Source: an uncultured Clostridia bacterium (GTDB lineage: Bacteria > Bacillota > Clostridia > TANB77 > CAG-465). From it: a DNA stretch of 64,000 nt. A program made the position numbers and the translations under genes. Below are positions 1 through 9,155 of this stretch, piece after piece; position 1 is the first letter of the stretch; each line of letters opens with the position of its first letter. The stretch is from contig CAKOYF010000005.1 of the NCBI GenBank assembly GCA_934130595.1, positions 19,913-83,912 on the forward strand. The letters are read 5' to 3'. Under the pieces are notes generated by a model that was not told the origin of the DNA, made no database searches, and saw only the letters and a program-made list of their open reading frames with translations.

Positions 1-1
1 T

Positions 2-154
2 CTTGAATATGTGCTTTCAGATGAGGTAGCATGTATTGGAATATATGCTAGAAATATTAACTTAGTATATCAAAAGTATATATATGGCTTTAATGATATA
101 AATTATATGAGTATTTTCAATAATATTAATAATATAGGTAAAAGAGTTGAATAA
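2..154 (+). CDS. 3' end of an unidentified protein
   Basis: This is the last 50 codons of a reading frame that enters from the left edge and stops at TAA 152-154, 29 bases before the pta start. The visible tail is rich in Ile, Asn and Tyr and shows no motif I can name. In many Clostridia the gene before pta-ackA is the tRNA(Met) cytidine acetate ligase TmcAL (YlbM). That would fit by position, but the residues seen do not prove it. The short gap and lack of a terminator suggest it is co-transcribed with pta. Confidence 0.55.
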   Translation, partial: LEYVLSDEVACIGIYARNINLVYQKYIYGFNDINYMSIFNNINNIGKRVE

Positions 155-183
155 ATATGATAGTTTTTGAAAGGAGAATATTA

Positions 184-1191
184 ATGGAGTTTAGTGGAAT
201 AGTTGCTCAAATGGCAGAGCAAGTAAAAAAGAACAGAAGAAAAATAGTTTTACCAGAAACAGAAGACTTAAGAGTATTAAAAGCTGCAGCTATTGTTGCA
301 AATGGTGAATATGCAGATATAATACTAATAGGAAATGAAGAAGAAATAAAAGATACATGTAAAAAAGAAAATATACAAATGCCTTATGATAAAATAGAGA
401 TTATAGACAATATGAGTTCTTCTAAGAAAGCTTTATATGATAACATGCTATATGATCTTAGAAAAGCTAAAGGAATGACTTTAGAGATAGCACAAAAAAC
501 AAATGAAGATAAAGTATACTTTGCAACTATGATGGTAAAAGCAGGAGATGCTGATGGATTAGTTAGTGGGGCAATACATTCAACAGCAAATACTTTAAGA
601 CCAGCTTTACAAATAATAAAAGCTGCAGAAGGAGTAAAAAATGTATCATCATTCTTCTTAATGGAAACAAAAAAGAGTGAGCTTGGTACAAATGGTGTAT
701 TTATATTTGCAGATTGTGGACTTATTGAGTTTCCTACTAAAGAACAATTAGTGGATATAACAATTGAGTCAGCACAAAGTTATAAAATGTTAACAGGATA
801 TGAACCTAAAGTAGCACTTTTATCTTATTCAACAAAAGGAAGTGCTAAAAATGAAGCAATAGATAAACTAAATGATGTACTAGGTATGCTTAATGAAAAA
901 CAAGTAGACTTTTTAGTAGATGGTGAATTTCAATTAGATGCAGCAATAATTCCTGAAGTTGCAGCTTTAAAAGCACCAGGAAGCAAAGTAGCAGGACAAG
1001 CCAACGTATTAATATTCCCAAATCTTGAAGCAGGAAATATTGGATATAAAATGGCACAAAGATTTGGTGATACACTTGCTATAGGACCTGTAACTCAAGG
1101 CTTAAAGAAGCCTGTAAACGACTTATCTAGAGGAAGTTCAGTTGAAGATATTGTTGGTACAATAATTGTAACTTGTATGCAAGTAAAATAG
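184..1191 (+). CDS. pta: phosphate acetyltransferase
   Basis: Pta converts acetyl-CoA and phosphate to acetyl phosphate in the cytoplasm, the first step of the substrate-level ATP route completed by the adjacent acetate kinase. The 335-residue product has the family's usual length. Typical features are KIVLPETEDLRVLKA near the N terminus and the C-terminal block RFGDTLAIGPVTQGLKKPVN followed by LSRGSSVEDIVG. I start at ATG 184 because AAGGAG (171-176) lies 7 bases upstream; an in-frame ATG at 157 has no ribosome site. The pta-ackA order is standard for acetogenic and fermentative Firmicutes. Confidence 0.96.
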   Translation: MEFSGIVAQMAEQVKKNRRKIVLPETEDLRVLKAAAIVANGEYADIILIGNEEEIKDTCKKENIQMPYDKIEIIDNMSSSKKALYDNMLYDLRKAKGMTLEIAQKTNEDKVYFATMMVKAGDADGLVSGAIHSTANTLRPALQIIKAAEGVKNVSSFFLMETKKSELGTNGVFIFADCGLIEFPTKEQLVDITIESAQSYKMLTGYEPKVALLSYSTKGSAKNEAIDKLNDVLGMLNEKQVDFLVDGEFQLDAAIIPEVAALKAPGSKVAGQANVLIFPNLEAGNIGYKMAQRFGDTLAIGPVTQGLKKPVNDLSRGSSVEDIVGTIIVTCMQVK

Positions 1192-1262
1192 CTTTTAACT
1201 TATATATAAATATAAGTTTTAATATAATAGCATAATTAATGTAATAAGGGAGGATTTTTAAA

Positions 1263-2468
1263 ATGAATATTTTGGTAATTAATTGTGGTAGTTCAACTAT
1301 TAAGTTTCAACTTATAGATGTTGAAAAAAATAACGAAGTAATAGCTAAAGGTAGATGTGATATGGTTGGATATAAAGAATCAAATATCATATATAACAAT
1401 GTTAGAGATGGCATTAAGAAAAATGAAGATATACCAATGCCAACACATAAAGAGGCTATGGAAGTATTACTTAACACTTTAATGGATAAAGAAATTGGAG
1501 TAATATCATCAATGGATGAAATTTATGCAGTAGGTCATAGAGTAGTTCATGGTGGAGAAAAATTCAATTCATCAGTTCTTGTAGATGATAGCGTAATAGA
1601 AGAAATAGAAAAATTAGTAGATCTTGCACCTTTACATAATCCAGGATGCTTAATGGGAATAAAAGCAATGATGCAAGTAGCACCAGGAAAAAAGAATGTC
1701 GCTGTTTTTGATACAGCTTTCCATCAAACAATGCCTGTATACAACTACTTGTATGCAATAGATTATAAATATTATACAAACAATAAAATTAGAAGATATG
1801 GTTTCCATGGAACTTCTTATCAATATATTTTAGGTAGATTAGAAGAAATATTAGCTAAGAAAAAAGAAGATATTAATGCTATTGTTTGCCATTTAGGTGG
1901 TGGAGCATCAATATGTGCAATAAAAAATGGAAAATCATATGATACTTCTATGGGATTTACTCCTCTTGAAGGTTTAGTAATGGAAACAAGATGTGGAGAT
2001 CTAGATCCATCTATTGTTACAAGACTTATGAAAGATGAAAATCTATCTATTGAACAAGTTGAAGAAATATTAAATAAGAAATCTGGTAGATTAGGATTAT
2101 GTGGTATTGGAGATCAAAGACAACTTATTCAAGCAGAACAAGCTGGAAATGAACAAGCAAAACTTGCAAGAAAAATCCAAACTCACAGAAATAAAAAATA
2201 TATTGGTTCATATATTGCAGAACTTAACAGAGTAGATGCTATAGTATTTACAGGTGGTAACGGAGAAAACAATGCTTGTGAAAGAGAAGATGTAGTATCA
2301 GATATGGAATGTTTAGGAATAGAACTAGACAAAGAATTAAACAATGCTTCTTCAGGAAAAGAAGCTAGAATTTCAAAAGATTCATCTAAAATAGGAATAT
2401 ATGTAATTCCAACAAATGAAGAACTAGAAATAGCAAAACAAACTGTTGAGATTGTATCAGGATGCTAA
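1263..2468 (+). CDS. ackA: acetate kinase
   Basis: Acetate kinase transfers phosphate from acetyl phosphate to ADP, giving acetate and ATP. The 401-residue protein shows the ASKHA-fold signatures: NCGSSTIKF at residues 7-15, HRVVHGGEKF near 92, FDTAFHQTMP near 149, GFHGTSYQY near 180, HLGGGASI near 210, and the phosphate-loop motif TGGNGEN near 330. Length and motif order are normal. GGGAGG sits just before the ATG. The stop overlaps the start of the next gene by 7 bases, so acetate kinase and the following peptidase are probably translated in a coupled way. Confidence 0.97.
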   Translation: MNILVINCGSSTIKFQLIDVEKNNEVIAKGRCDMVGYKESNIIYNNVRDGIKKNEDIPMPTHKEAMEVLLNTLMDKEIGVISSMDEIYAVGHRVVHGGEKFNSSVLVDDSVIEEIEKLVDLAPLHNPGCLMGIKAMMQVAPGKKNVAVFDTAFHQTMPVYNYLYAIDYKYYTNNKIRRYGFHGTSYQYILGRLEEILAKKKEDINAIVCHLGGGASICAIKNGKSYDTSMGFTPLEGLVMETRCGDLDPSIVTRLMKDENLSIEQVEEILNKKSGRLGLCGIGDQRQLIQAEQAGNEQAKLARKIQTHRNKKYIGSYIAELNRVDAIVFTGGNGENNACEREDVVSDMECLGIELDKELNNASSGKEARISKDSSKIGIYVIPTNEELEIAKQTVEIVSGC

Positions 2469-3667
2469 AAGAGTTAATAGATACAATAGAAGATGATGAT
2501 ACTATATGGGTGATGGAAAACAGAGAAAATGCAGATAATATATTTAAAGAATATATTACAGATAAGCTTTTTTCATCTACCTATATAATATTATCTAGGA
2601 ATAAAGCATATGTTTTTGTTCATAAATTAGATGAAGGAAATATTGAAGTATTAGATAGCAATTATGCTGAAGTTTTTATATATTCAAAACAAATAGAATT
2701 ACTAGAAGATATTAAATCTATTTTAAAAAAGCTAGATTTTCCAAAAAAGATGTTGTTAAATTATACAACAATGTCAGATGAATCTACAGATATAATAACT
2801 CATAGTTCATATTTAAGAGTAAGTAAAATGTTTAGAAGAATTTACAAAGAATATGACAAAAAAGTTAGTATTAAATCTGCAGAGAAAAATATTTATAAAA
2901 TAATTTCAAGAAATACTAATGAAGAAATTGAAAAAATGAAAATACTAGCTAATATAACAGATGAAATCTTAAAAATGTCTTTTAAAAGTATAAAAATAGG
3001 GCAAAGTGAGAAAGATATTGCTAGACAAACACAAGAAATAACTAAAGAGTATATTGAATGTGTAAAAGGAAAATATGAAATAGTAGACTATGATATGGCT
3101 TGGGATATCTGTCCAATTGTATTAGTTGGAGAAAACTTAAAAAAAGGTGGTCATGCACTTCCTAGCCAAAAAAAGGTTTTAAAAGGAGATACTATTTATT
3201 ATGATTTTGGTATAAAGTGTGTTTTTAAAGATGGCACTTGTCTTTATACAGATATGCAAAGAATGGGATATGCATTAAAAGAAAATGAAAAAGAAGCTCC
3301 AATAGAGGTAAAAAACGTTTTTAATGTTTTAACTTCTAGTATAAAAAAAGGAATAGCAAGTATGAAGCCTGGGGTTAAAGGATATAAAATAGACAACATA
3401 GTTAGAGGAGAAATATTAAAAAATAATTATCCAGACTATCCTCATGCTACTGGCCATCCAGTTGGAAAACAAGTACATGGTGCTGGTGCTTTAATTTCAC
3501 TTAGAAAAAGTAAAAGAGCAAATTTAGAACTAGCAGAAAATGGAATATATACACTTGAACCAAGAGTAGATATTGAAAATGGTGGTTCTATAGAAGAAAT
3601 GATTTTAGTTACAAAAAATGGTGCAATTCCACTTTGTAAATTACAAGATGAATTATATTTAATATAG
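2462..3667 (+). CDS. M24 family metallopeptidase (Xaa-Pro dipeptidase type)
   Basis: This is a two-domain cytoplasmic peptidase. The N-terminal ~150 residues look like the creatinase-type prolidase domain, and the C-terminal half has the pita-bread fold ligands: Asp in YYDFG and YTDMQR, His in ATGHPVGKQVHGAG, Glu in YTLEPR and Glu in SIEEM. All five metal ligands are present, so it should be active, probably on peptides with proline at position 2. Its ATG overlaps the end of ackA. This is an unusual partner for acetate kinase, where a DUF177/rpmF pair is common in Clostridia. The exact substrate is not shown by the sequence. Confidence 0.88.
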   Translation: MLKELIDTIEDDDTIWVMENRENADNIFKEYITDKLFSSTYIILSRNKAYVFVHKLDEGNIEVLDSNYAEVFIYSKQIELLEDIKSILKKLDFPKKMLLNYTTMSDESTDIITHSSYLRVSKMFRRIYKEYDKKVSIKSAEKNIYKIISRNTNEEIEKMKILANITDEILKMSFKSIKIGQSEKDIARQTQEITKEYIECVKGKYEIVDYDMAWDICPIVLVGENLKKGGHALPSQKKVLKGDTIYYDFGIKCVFKDGTCLYTDMQRMGYALKENEKEAPIEVKNVFNVLTSSIKKGIASMKPGVKGYKIDNIVRGEILKNNYPDYPHATGHPVGKQVHGAGALISLRKSKRANLELAENGIYTLEPRVDIENGGSIEEMILVTKNGAIPLCKLQDELYLI

Positions 3668-3683
3668 GAAAGAGGTAGAGAGT

Positions 3684-5081
3684 ATGAGTTTAAAATATGA
3701 AAAGAAAGATATTTATTCTACATTATCACAAGAAGATTTAGATAATGCAAATGGATACGCAAAAAGTTATATGAGCTTTTTAGACAAAGCAAGAACTGAA
3801 TATTTAGCTGTTGAAGAGGCAGTAAAAATTCTTGAAAACAATGGATTTATATCACTTGATGAAAAACAAAGATTAGAAGTAGGAGACAGAATATATTTTA
3901 TTAATAAAAATAAATCATTGTATGTTGCAGTAATAGGAAAAGATGCAATAGTAGATGGAGTAAATATAGTAGGTGCACATATTGATAGTCCAAGACTAGA
4001 TATAAAACCAATGCCTCTTATAGAAAAAAGTGGTACAGCTTTATTTAAGACTCAATATTATGGAGGAATAAAAAAATATCAATGGATGTCAATTCCTCTT
4101 GCAATGTATGGAGTTATATATAATAAAGATGGAGAAAAAATAAAAATAGCTATTGGAGAAAACGATGACGATCCAGTATTTACAATAGCAGATTTATTAC
4201 CACATCTTGCTAAAGATCAAATGAAAGCAAATGCAAATGATTTTATAGATCCAGAAAAAATGAGTGTTCTAGTTGGATCTTTAAAAGATCAAGAAGCAGA
4301 TGAGAAAACTTCTGAAAAAGTTAAACAAAATGTTTTAAAAATACTAAATGCTAAATATGGTATTGAAGAAATAGATTTTGCAAGAAGTGAAATATCATTT
4401 GTTCCAGCATTTAAAACTAAATTTATTGGTGTTGATAGAGGACTAATTGGTGGATATGGCCAAGACGATAGAGTATGTGCATATGCAACAATTAGAGCAA
4501 TTGTAGATGCAGCAGATGAAATGGGAGAAAACATTTCAAAAACAGCAATAGCAATGATAGTAGATAAAGAAGAAATTGGTAGTATAGGTACTACTTCTAT
4601 GAGTTCACGTGCTTTTGATATGTTTATTAATAAACTTATTGAAAAAACAAATAGCATAGGAGTAGATAAATTAGAAGTATATTACAACTCTAAAGTATTA
4701 TCTGCAGACGTAACAGCAGGGGTTGTTCCAGAATATGAAGAAGTTTCAGATATACAAAATGGAAGTATTATAGGTTGTGGAATATCAGTAGAAAAATATA
4801 CTGGTTCAGGTGGAAAGTATAACGCAAGTGATGCTAATGCAAGCTACATGTCACAAGTAATGTCTATTTTTGATAGAAATAGTGTTATGTATCAAGTAGG
4901 AACATTAGGAAAAATTGGAAAAGGTGGCGGCGGAACAATAGCCTACATTCTTGCAGATAAAGGATGTGAAGTTGTTGATTGCGGTACTCCTGTATTAGCA
5001 ATGCATTCACCTTTTGAAGTTACTTCTAAGTATGATGTTTATATGACATATCTTGCATATAAAGCTTTCTTTAAGGAGTAA
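3684..5081 (+). CDS. M18 family aminopeptidase
   Basis: This 465-residue zinc aminopeptidase removes N-terminal residues from peptides, often acidic or aliphatic ones, as a dodecamer in this family. Metal and catalytic residues are visible: His and Asp in GAHIDSPRLDIKP, Asp in GYGQDDRVCA, Glu-Glu in DKEEIGSIG, Asp in NASDANAS, and a late His in LAMHSPFEV. Length matches clostridial members. It starts 16 bases after the M24 gene with a good ribosome site, so two peptidases sit in one operon, suggesting shared peptide turnover. The next gene's ribosome site overlaps its stop codon. Confidence 0.93.
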   Translation: MSLKYEKKDIYSTLSQEDLDNANGYAKSYMSFLDKARTEYLAVEEAVKILENNGFISLDEKQRLEVGDRIYFINKNKSLYVAVIGKDAIVDGVNIVGAHIDSPRLDIKPMPLIEKSGTALFKTQYYGGIKKYQWMSIPLAMYGVIYNKDGEKIKIAIGENDDDPVFTIADLLPHLAKDQMKANANDFIDPEKMSVLVGSLKDQEADEKTSEKVKQNVLKILNAKYGIEEIDFARSEISFVPAFKTKFIGVDRGLIGGYGQDDRVCAYATIRAIVDAADEMGENISKTAIAMIVDKEEIGSIGTTSMSSRAFDMFINKLIEKTNSIGVDKLEVYYNSKVLSADVTAGVVPEYEEVSDIQNGSIIGCGISVEKYTGSGGKYNASDANASYMSQVMSIFDRNSVMYQVGTLGKIGKGGGGTIAYILADKGCEVVDCGTPVLAMHSPFEVTSKYDVYMTYLAYKAFFKE

Positions 5082-5084
5082 TAG

Positions 5085-6209
5085 TTGTTTAAAAATTTAT
5101 TAAAAAATACAGATTATATATTAATAATAACAATAGCTGTGCTTTTTGTGGTTGGAGTGATTGGAATATATAGCGCCGGATACGGTGATACAGATGGATC
5201 AAATACAGAGTATCAAAAACAAATTGTTTGGTTTGCTATAGTCTGCTTAGCAGCGATAGTTTTATGGGCAATTGATACTTCTGTTTTTGAGTTTATGGGA
5301 TATGCTCTATATGGCATAAATCTAATATTATTGATTCTGGTTCTTGCAATGCCTTCTGTTTTTGGAGCGAGCAGTTGGTTTAAAATAGGAGGCATTTCAT
5401 ACCAACCATCAGAACTTATGAAAATAGGATATATTTTATGTGCAGCTAAAGTTATGACTATGTATAATGAAAATAAACAATCACCACAACCAGATAAAAA
5501 GAAAAATATTATACTTTTAGTAGTTATGGCAGCACTGTTTGTTGTTCCTTTGTTTTTAATTATATTACAACCAGACTTTGGAACAGCACTTGTTTATGTA
5601 ATGATAACTGCTTTTATGATATTTAAACTAGGTATTAAGTACAGATACATAGTTGCCGCAATTCTTATAGGATTAATATTGTTACCAATTGTATACAATT
5701 TCTTGCCAAGTCATGCTAAGTCTAGAATAGACGTTTTCTTAAATCCAGAGCTAGATCCTTTAGGAGATGGATACAATGCAATACAATCTAAAATAGCAGT
5801 TGGAGCAGGAATGTTTTTAGGTACAGGGCTACTTAAAGGTTCACAAACACAGTATGATTACTTACCTGTACAGTCATCTGACTTCATTTTTTCAGTTATT
5901 TCAGAAGAAATGGGATTTGTAATTTCTGTACTTGTAGTAATATTATACTTAGTATTGCTATTAAGAATACTTAAAACAGCAGCACAAGCAAGAGATATGT
6001 ATACCTCTTTTGTTGCAATAGGAATAGCTGGTATGTTTGCATTTCATTTTATAGAAAATATTGGTATGACAATAGGACTTTTACCAATAACAGGTGTTCC
6101 ATTACCTTTTGTAAGTTACGGAGGTAGTAATTTAATAACATCAGGAATTGCAATAGGAATAATACTAAATATATCAGCAAGAAAAAATAAAGATATAATG
6201 TTTGGATAA
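5085..6209 (+). CDS. rodA: FtsW/RodA/SpoVE-family peptidoglycan polymerase
   Basis: SEDS-family polytopic membrane protein that polymerises lipid II into glycan strands with a partner class B PBP. The 374 residues form about ten membrane spans. Family features include GASSWFKIGGISYQPSELMK near residue 100, a QPDFG motif, and the C-terminal GVPLPFVSYGGSN block. It begins at TTG 5085, with AAGGAG five bases upstream. RodA is preferred over FtsW because the window also carries mreBCD and the PBP2 gene mrdA, but those are 6 kb away and the choice remains inference. A strong terminator follows. Confidence 0.88.
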   Translation: MFKNLLKNTDYILIITIAVLFVVGVIGIYSAGYGDTDGSNTEYQKQIVWFAIVCLAAIVLWAIDTSVFEFMGYALYGINLILLILVLAMPSVFGASSWFKIGGISYQPSELMKIGYILCAAKVMTMYNENKQSPQPDKKKNIILLVVMAALFVVPLFLIILQPDFGTALVYVMITAFMIFKLGIKYRYIVAAILIGLILLPIVYNFLPSHAKSRIDVFLNPELDPLGDGYNAIQSKIAVGAGMFLGTGLLKGSQTQYDYLPVQSSDFIFSVISEEMGFVISVLVVILYLVLLLRILKTAAQARDMYTSFVAIGIAGMFAFHFIENIGMTIGLLPITGVPLPFVSYGGSNLITSGIAIGIILNISARKNKDIMFG

Positions 6210-6214
6210 AAATG

Positions 6215-6247
6215 TTGAAGTAAGAAATTACTTCAATATTTTTTTTG
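6215..6247 (+). terminator. intrinsic terminator after rodA
   Basis: A perfect 9-bp stem (TTGAAGTAA / TTACTTCAA) with a GAAA loop is followed by a run of T. It begins six bases after the rodA stop codon and closes the pta-to-rodA gene group. Confidence 0.9.
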
Positions 6248-6344
6248 AAAATAATATCAAAATATTGCTTTTTAATATATGATGTGTTATTATTTTCTCC
6301 CAACATGAATATAATATCTCTGATGATTAAAGGAGGAATGAAAA

Positions 6345-6494
6345 ATGATTATTAAAATTTTAATAGGAATTGTAATATACTTTATATTATTAATAGGAGT
6401 ATGTATTTTTTTTAAGGGAGCAACAAAAGTTGAAAAAGAATACGAGGAAAGAAAAGAAAGAGAGAAGATATTGGAGAAAATACAAAAAAATTAA
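6345..6494 (+). CDS. 49-residue single-span membrane protein
   Basis: A short reading frame with an AGGAGG site (6331-6336) eight bases before its ATG. The product has one hydrophobic span at about residues 5-23 (MIIKILIGIVIYFILLIGV), then a charged Lys/Glu-rich tail that should be helical. No family is recognised. It lies alone between two terminators, so it is probably its own small transcription unit. Orientation is likely with the charged tail in the cytoplasm, given the lysines after the span. The strong ribosome site and sensible topology support a real gene. Confidence 0.6.
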   Translation: MIIKILIGIVIYFILLIGVCIFFKGATKVEKEYEERKEREKILEKIQKN

Positions 6495-6545
6495 TAAAAA
6501 AGCATAATAATATTTTAGAGTGCTTAATAGTTGTATATACGTTTT

Positions 6546-6580
6546 AAAGGGTGAACTAAGTTCATCCTTTTATTTTTTCT
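6546..6580 (+). terminator. intrinsic terminator after the 49-residue ORF
   Basis: An 11-bp stem with one G-U pair (AAAGGGTGAAC / GTTCATCCTTT), a TAA loop and a T-rich tail. It closes the small membrane-protein gene. Confidence 0.85.
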
Positions 6581-6605
6581 TTATTTGGTTATTATACATC
6601 TTCTC

Positions 6606-6634
6606 TTGATTTTACATCTAAAATATAGTATCAT
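6606..6634 (+). promoter_or_regulatory. sigma-A-type promoter of dusB
   Basis: TTGATT (6606-6611), a 17-base spacer and TATCAT (6629-6634). Transcription would start just before the AAGGAG site of the start at 6659, which argues against the in-frame ATG at 6638. Confidence 0.5.
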
Positions 6635-6658
6635 AATATGGATAAAAAGGAGATTTAT

Positions 6659-7633
6659 ATGTTAGAAAATTACATAAAACCATTAAAAATAGGAAATGTT
6701 GAAGTAGAAAATAATGTTTTTTTAGCTCCAATGGCAGGAGTTACAGATATTCCTTTTAGAAAAATATGTAGAAAATTTAATCCAGGGCTTACATTTACAG
6801 AAATGGCTAGTACAAAAGCAATGGAATTTAATAGTGATAAAACCGAAAAAATATTACATGTAATGGAAGACGAAAGACCATCCGTTGTTCAAATTTTTGG
6901 TAGTGATAAAGATGTTATAAGAAATACAATTGAAAAATTAAATCAAGATGATACTATAGATATAATAGATATTAATATGGGATGTCCAGCTCCTAAATTA
7001 GTTAAAAATGGAGATGGTGCAGGATTACTTTTAGATTTAAAAAAAGTTGAAGAGATAATAAAAGAGGCAACTAGTATATCTAAAAAGCCAATAACTGTAA
7101 AAACTAGAAAAGGGTTTAATGATAATATAATAACTGCTGTTGAAGTAGCTAAAATATGTGAAAAGTATGGAGTTGCTATGATAACTGTTCATGGAAGAAC
7201 ACGTGAACAATACTATAGTGGTAAAGCAGATTTAGATATTATAAAAGCAGTTAAAGAGGCAGTAAGTATACCAGTAATTGGCAATGGAGATATTGTAGAT
7301 TTAGAAAGTGCTGAAAAAATGTTTGAGTACACTGGATGTGATGGAATAATGATTGCAAGAGGAGCACAAGGAAACCCTTGGATATTTAAAACTATATTAG
7401 AAGGAAAAGAATATGTGCCATCTAATGAAGAAAGGCTTGAAATCATATTACAACATATAACCTATGCGCTTGAAAACGAAGAGAATCCAAAACAAGCAGT
7501 GTTAAAAATGAGAAAACATATAGCATGGTATTTAAAAGGAATGAAAAACAGTACATATATAAAAGATAGAATAAATAGAGAAGAAAATATAGAAGAAGTT
7601 AAGAAGATGCTTATAGAATTTTTTCACATCTAA
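6659..7633 (+). CDS. dusB: tRNA-dihydrouridine synthase
   Basis: Flavin-dependent enzyme that reduces specific uridines in the D-loop of tRNA. The 324-residue protein has the FMN TIM-barrel signature FLAPMAGVTDIPFRK near residue 24, the catalytic cysteine in DINMGCPAPKLVKNGDGAGL, VKTRKG near 142, VHGRTREQYYSGKADL near 175 and the phosphate-binding IGNGDI and MIARGAQGNPWIF motifs. I start at ATG 6659, six bases after AAGGAG; the ATG at 6638 falls at the promoter's predicted start point. It is the only gene of its transcription unit. The Dus subtype cannot be fixed from sequence alone; DusB is the usual firmicute annotation. Confidence 0.92.
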   Translation: MLENYIKPLKIGNVEVENNVFLAPMAGVTDIPFRKICRKFNPGLTFTEMASTKAMEFNSDKTEKILHVMEDERPSVVQIFGSDKDVIRNTIEKLNQDDTIDIIDINMGCPAPKLVKNGDGAGLLLDLKKVEEIIKEATSISKKPITVKTRKGFNDNIITAVEVAKICEKYGVAMITVHGRTREQYYSGKADLDIIKAVKEAVSIPVIGNGDIVDLESAEKMFEYTGCDGIMIARGAQGNPWIFKTILEGKEYVPSNEERLEIILQHITYALENEENPKQAVLKMRKHIAWYLKGMKNSTYIKDRINREENIEEVKKMLIEFFHI

Positions 7634-7645
7634 TGCAAAATAAAT

Positions 7646-7674
7646 TTGACATAATATAGTAAAGATGGTATAAT
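7646..7674 (+). promoter_or_regulatory. consensus sigma-A promoter for the 7787-9063 gene pair
   Basis: TTGACA (7646-7651), 17 bases, TATAAT (7669-7674): a perfect match to the vegetative consensus. It predicts a leader of about 105 nt before the 7787 gene. The leader is AT-rich with an imperfect stem of about 7 bp near 7699-7731. Confidence 0.8.
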
Positions 7675-7786
7675 ATACAAGTCATTTAATAGAGAGAGTA
7701 CAAAATAATTTTTAGTACTATTTTTTGTATTATTAATATAGTATCGAAATATTTTAGTACTCAAATTTAACTTAGGAGGAAGCAAC

Positions 7787-8269
7787 ATGAAATTACTAAC
7801 TATTGATGATTATCCAGTTAAAGGAGTAAAGATTTTAAATGTAAAAGGAGAAGATTGTATATTATACTCATCATGTGATATAAATAAGAGTGATAACGAA
7901 AAAAGTATTTACATGATAAATATAAATACAGAAAAGAGAACTAAATTATGCAGATTTAATGAAAGTGAAAACATAAAAGATTATGCTATTGACGGAGACT
8001 ATATTTACATTATCTTTGATACGAAAGTTATTATGGCTAAGTTTATTTATGATTGGGACAAAATCAAATTAGTCAAAATTACTTCGGCAGTTGGAATTAC
8101 TAGCTGTTATAAAATTGAAGATATAGAAGCATTAACTTTCTTAGAAAAAGAAAATTTTAAAGGTGAAACTGTAGATAAAATTTCTTCAAGTAAAGATTAC
8201 GTTATTGTTGTATCTCACAAAAATAAAAAAGATACAAACACTATTATCAGAGTGTATGAAAGAGTATAA
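7787..8269 (+). CDS. hypothetical protein, short beta-rich repeats
   Basis: A 160-residue protein that I do not recognise. It has no signal peptide or membrane span. It alternates short hydrophobic strands with charged turns (KILNVKGEDCILYSSCDIN, DYAIDGDYIYIIFD), the pattern of beta-propeller or WD-like blades. The next gene has similar blades (GTTLIDTDGKYLYVANFSKY), so the two may be related or may complete one fold together. It is driven by a perfect consensus promoter and has TTAGGAGG before the ATG, which suggests high constitutive expression. Its function is unknown. Confidence 0.75.
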   Translation: MKLLTIDDYPVKGVKILNVKGEDCILYSSCDINKSDNEKSIYMININTEKRTKLCRFNESENIKDYAIDGDYIYIIFDTKVIMAKFIYDWDKIKLVKITSAVGITSCYKIEDIEALTFLEKENFKGETVDKISSSKDYVIVVSHKNKKDTNTIIRVYERV

Positions 8270-8304
8270 ATCTAGTTTTAAAGACATCTTAGGAGGACAT
8301 TAAA

Positions 8305-9063
8305 ATGAAAGAAAAAAACAAAGGATTTATTGAAAGAGCAGTAAGAATGAATGTGAAGGGAAAAGAAAGAGTAATCTATGTATCTGGTAGAGGCAATACA
8401 TATTCTTTATATATTATTTCAGATGGAAGTGTAAATCTAGATTCTTCACAATTAATGAGAAGTTACATTGGAACTACTCTAATTGACACTGATGGAAAAT
8501 ATTTGTATGTTGCTAATTTTTCAAAATATATTAGCATATATAGATACAGCATTGTCATTAAAAGAGGAATGTATGTTCTGAAGAAAGAATGGAAATTTGA
8601 AAGAAAAGCTGAAGAAAGATTATTAGATTTTATGGTAGCTAAAAATGGTAAGATCTGTTTTGAGATTGAAACCAAAGATAAATCTAATTATTTTGAAATT
8701 TATAATGATAATTTTATTCATTATAATTATTTATATGGAATTCCTAAAGTACGTTATGGTAAATATGATTTGTTAACACCAGCACATTTACCAAGAGAAG
8801 TATTAAATTTCTTAGGAATTGAAGGAGAAATTTCAAGCAAAGAATCATTGTTTCCAGAAGCATTTTTATATGATGCACAAGATGATGAAAATATTATATT
8901 AAAAGATGAATATATTATTTTTCAAAAAGGTGGAGTTATATATAAATGTTTAGTTACATGTGATGTTATTACAAGTATATCTTTAAGTGGAAAAGATTTG
9001 ATTGTTGTTGAAGATGGTAGAAAAATAACAATTCTTAACGATATTTATAGAAAATATGCATAA
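8305..9063 (+). CDS. hypothetical protein, beta-propeller-like
   Basis: A 252-residue cytoplasmic protein of unknown function, 35 bases downstream of the 7787 gene with its own TTAGGAGG site. Repeated strand-turn units such as DTDGKYLYVANFSKYISIYRY and a late SLSGKDLIVVEDGRKITIL suggest a partial propeller. A central segment (residues ~145-190) breaks the pattern. No catalytic motif is visible. A terminator follows at once, so the pair forms a two-gene operon. I saw no paralogue elsewhere in the window. Confidence 0.75.
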   Translation: MKEKNKGFIERAVRMNVKGKERVIYVSGRGNTYSLYIISDGSVNLDSSQLMRSYIGTTLIDTDGKYLYVANFSKYISIYRYSIVIKRGMYVLKKEWKFERKAEERLLDFMVAKNGKICFEIETKDKSNYFEIYNDNFIHYNYLYGIPKVRYGKYDLLTPAHLPREVLNFLGIEGEISSKESLFPEAFLYDAQDDENIILKDEYIIFQKGGVIYKCLVTCDVITSISLSGKDLIVVEDGRKITILNDIYRKYA

Positions 9064-9071
9064 ATATGTAG

Positions 9072-9110
9072 CACCCGAGACTAAAGTCTAGGGTGTTTTA
9101 TTGTTTTTTT
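9072..9110 (+). terminator. intrinsic terminator after the hypothetical pair
   Basis: Stem CACCC-G-AGAC / GTCT-A-GGGTG with a TAAA loop, then a T-rich tail to 9110. The tail also supplies the -35 region of the next promoter. Confidence 0.82.
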
Positions 9111-9129
9111 GAGTGTAATTTGGTATAAT
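9101..9129 (+). promoter_or_regulatory. promoter of the ylmH-mtaB group, overlapping a terminator tail
   Basis: TTGTTT (9101-9106), 17 bases, TATAAT (9124-9129). The -35 element lies in the T-run of the preceding terminator. Confidence 0.55.
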
Positions 9130-9155
9130 ATACGTGTTATATAGCGAGAAATAAT

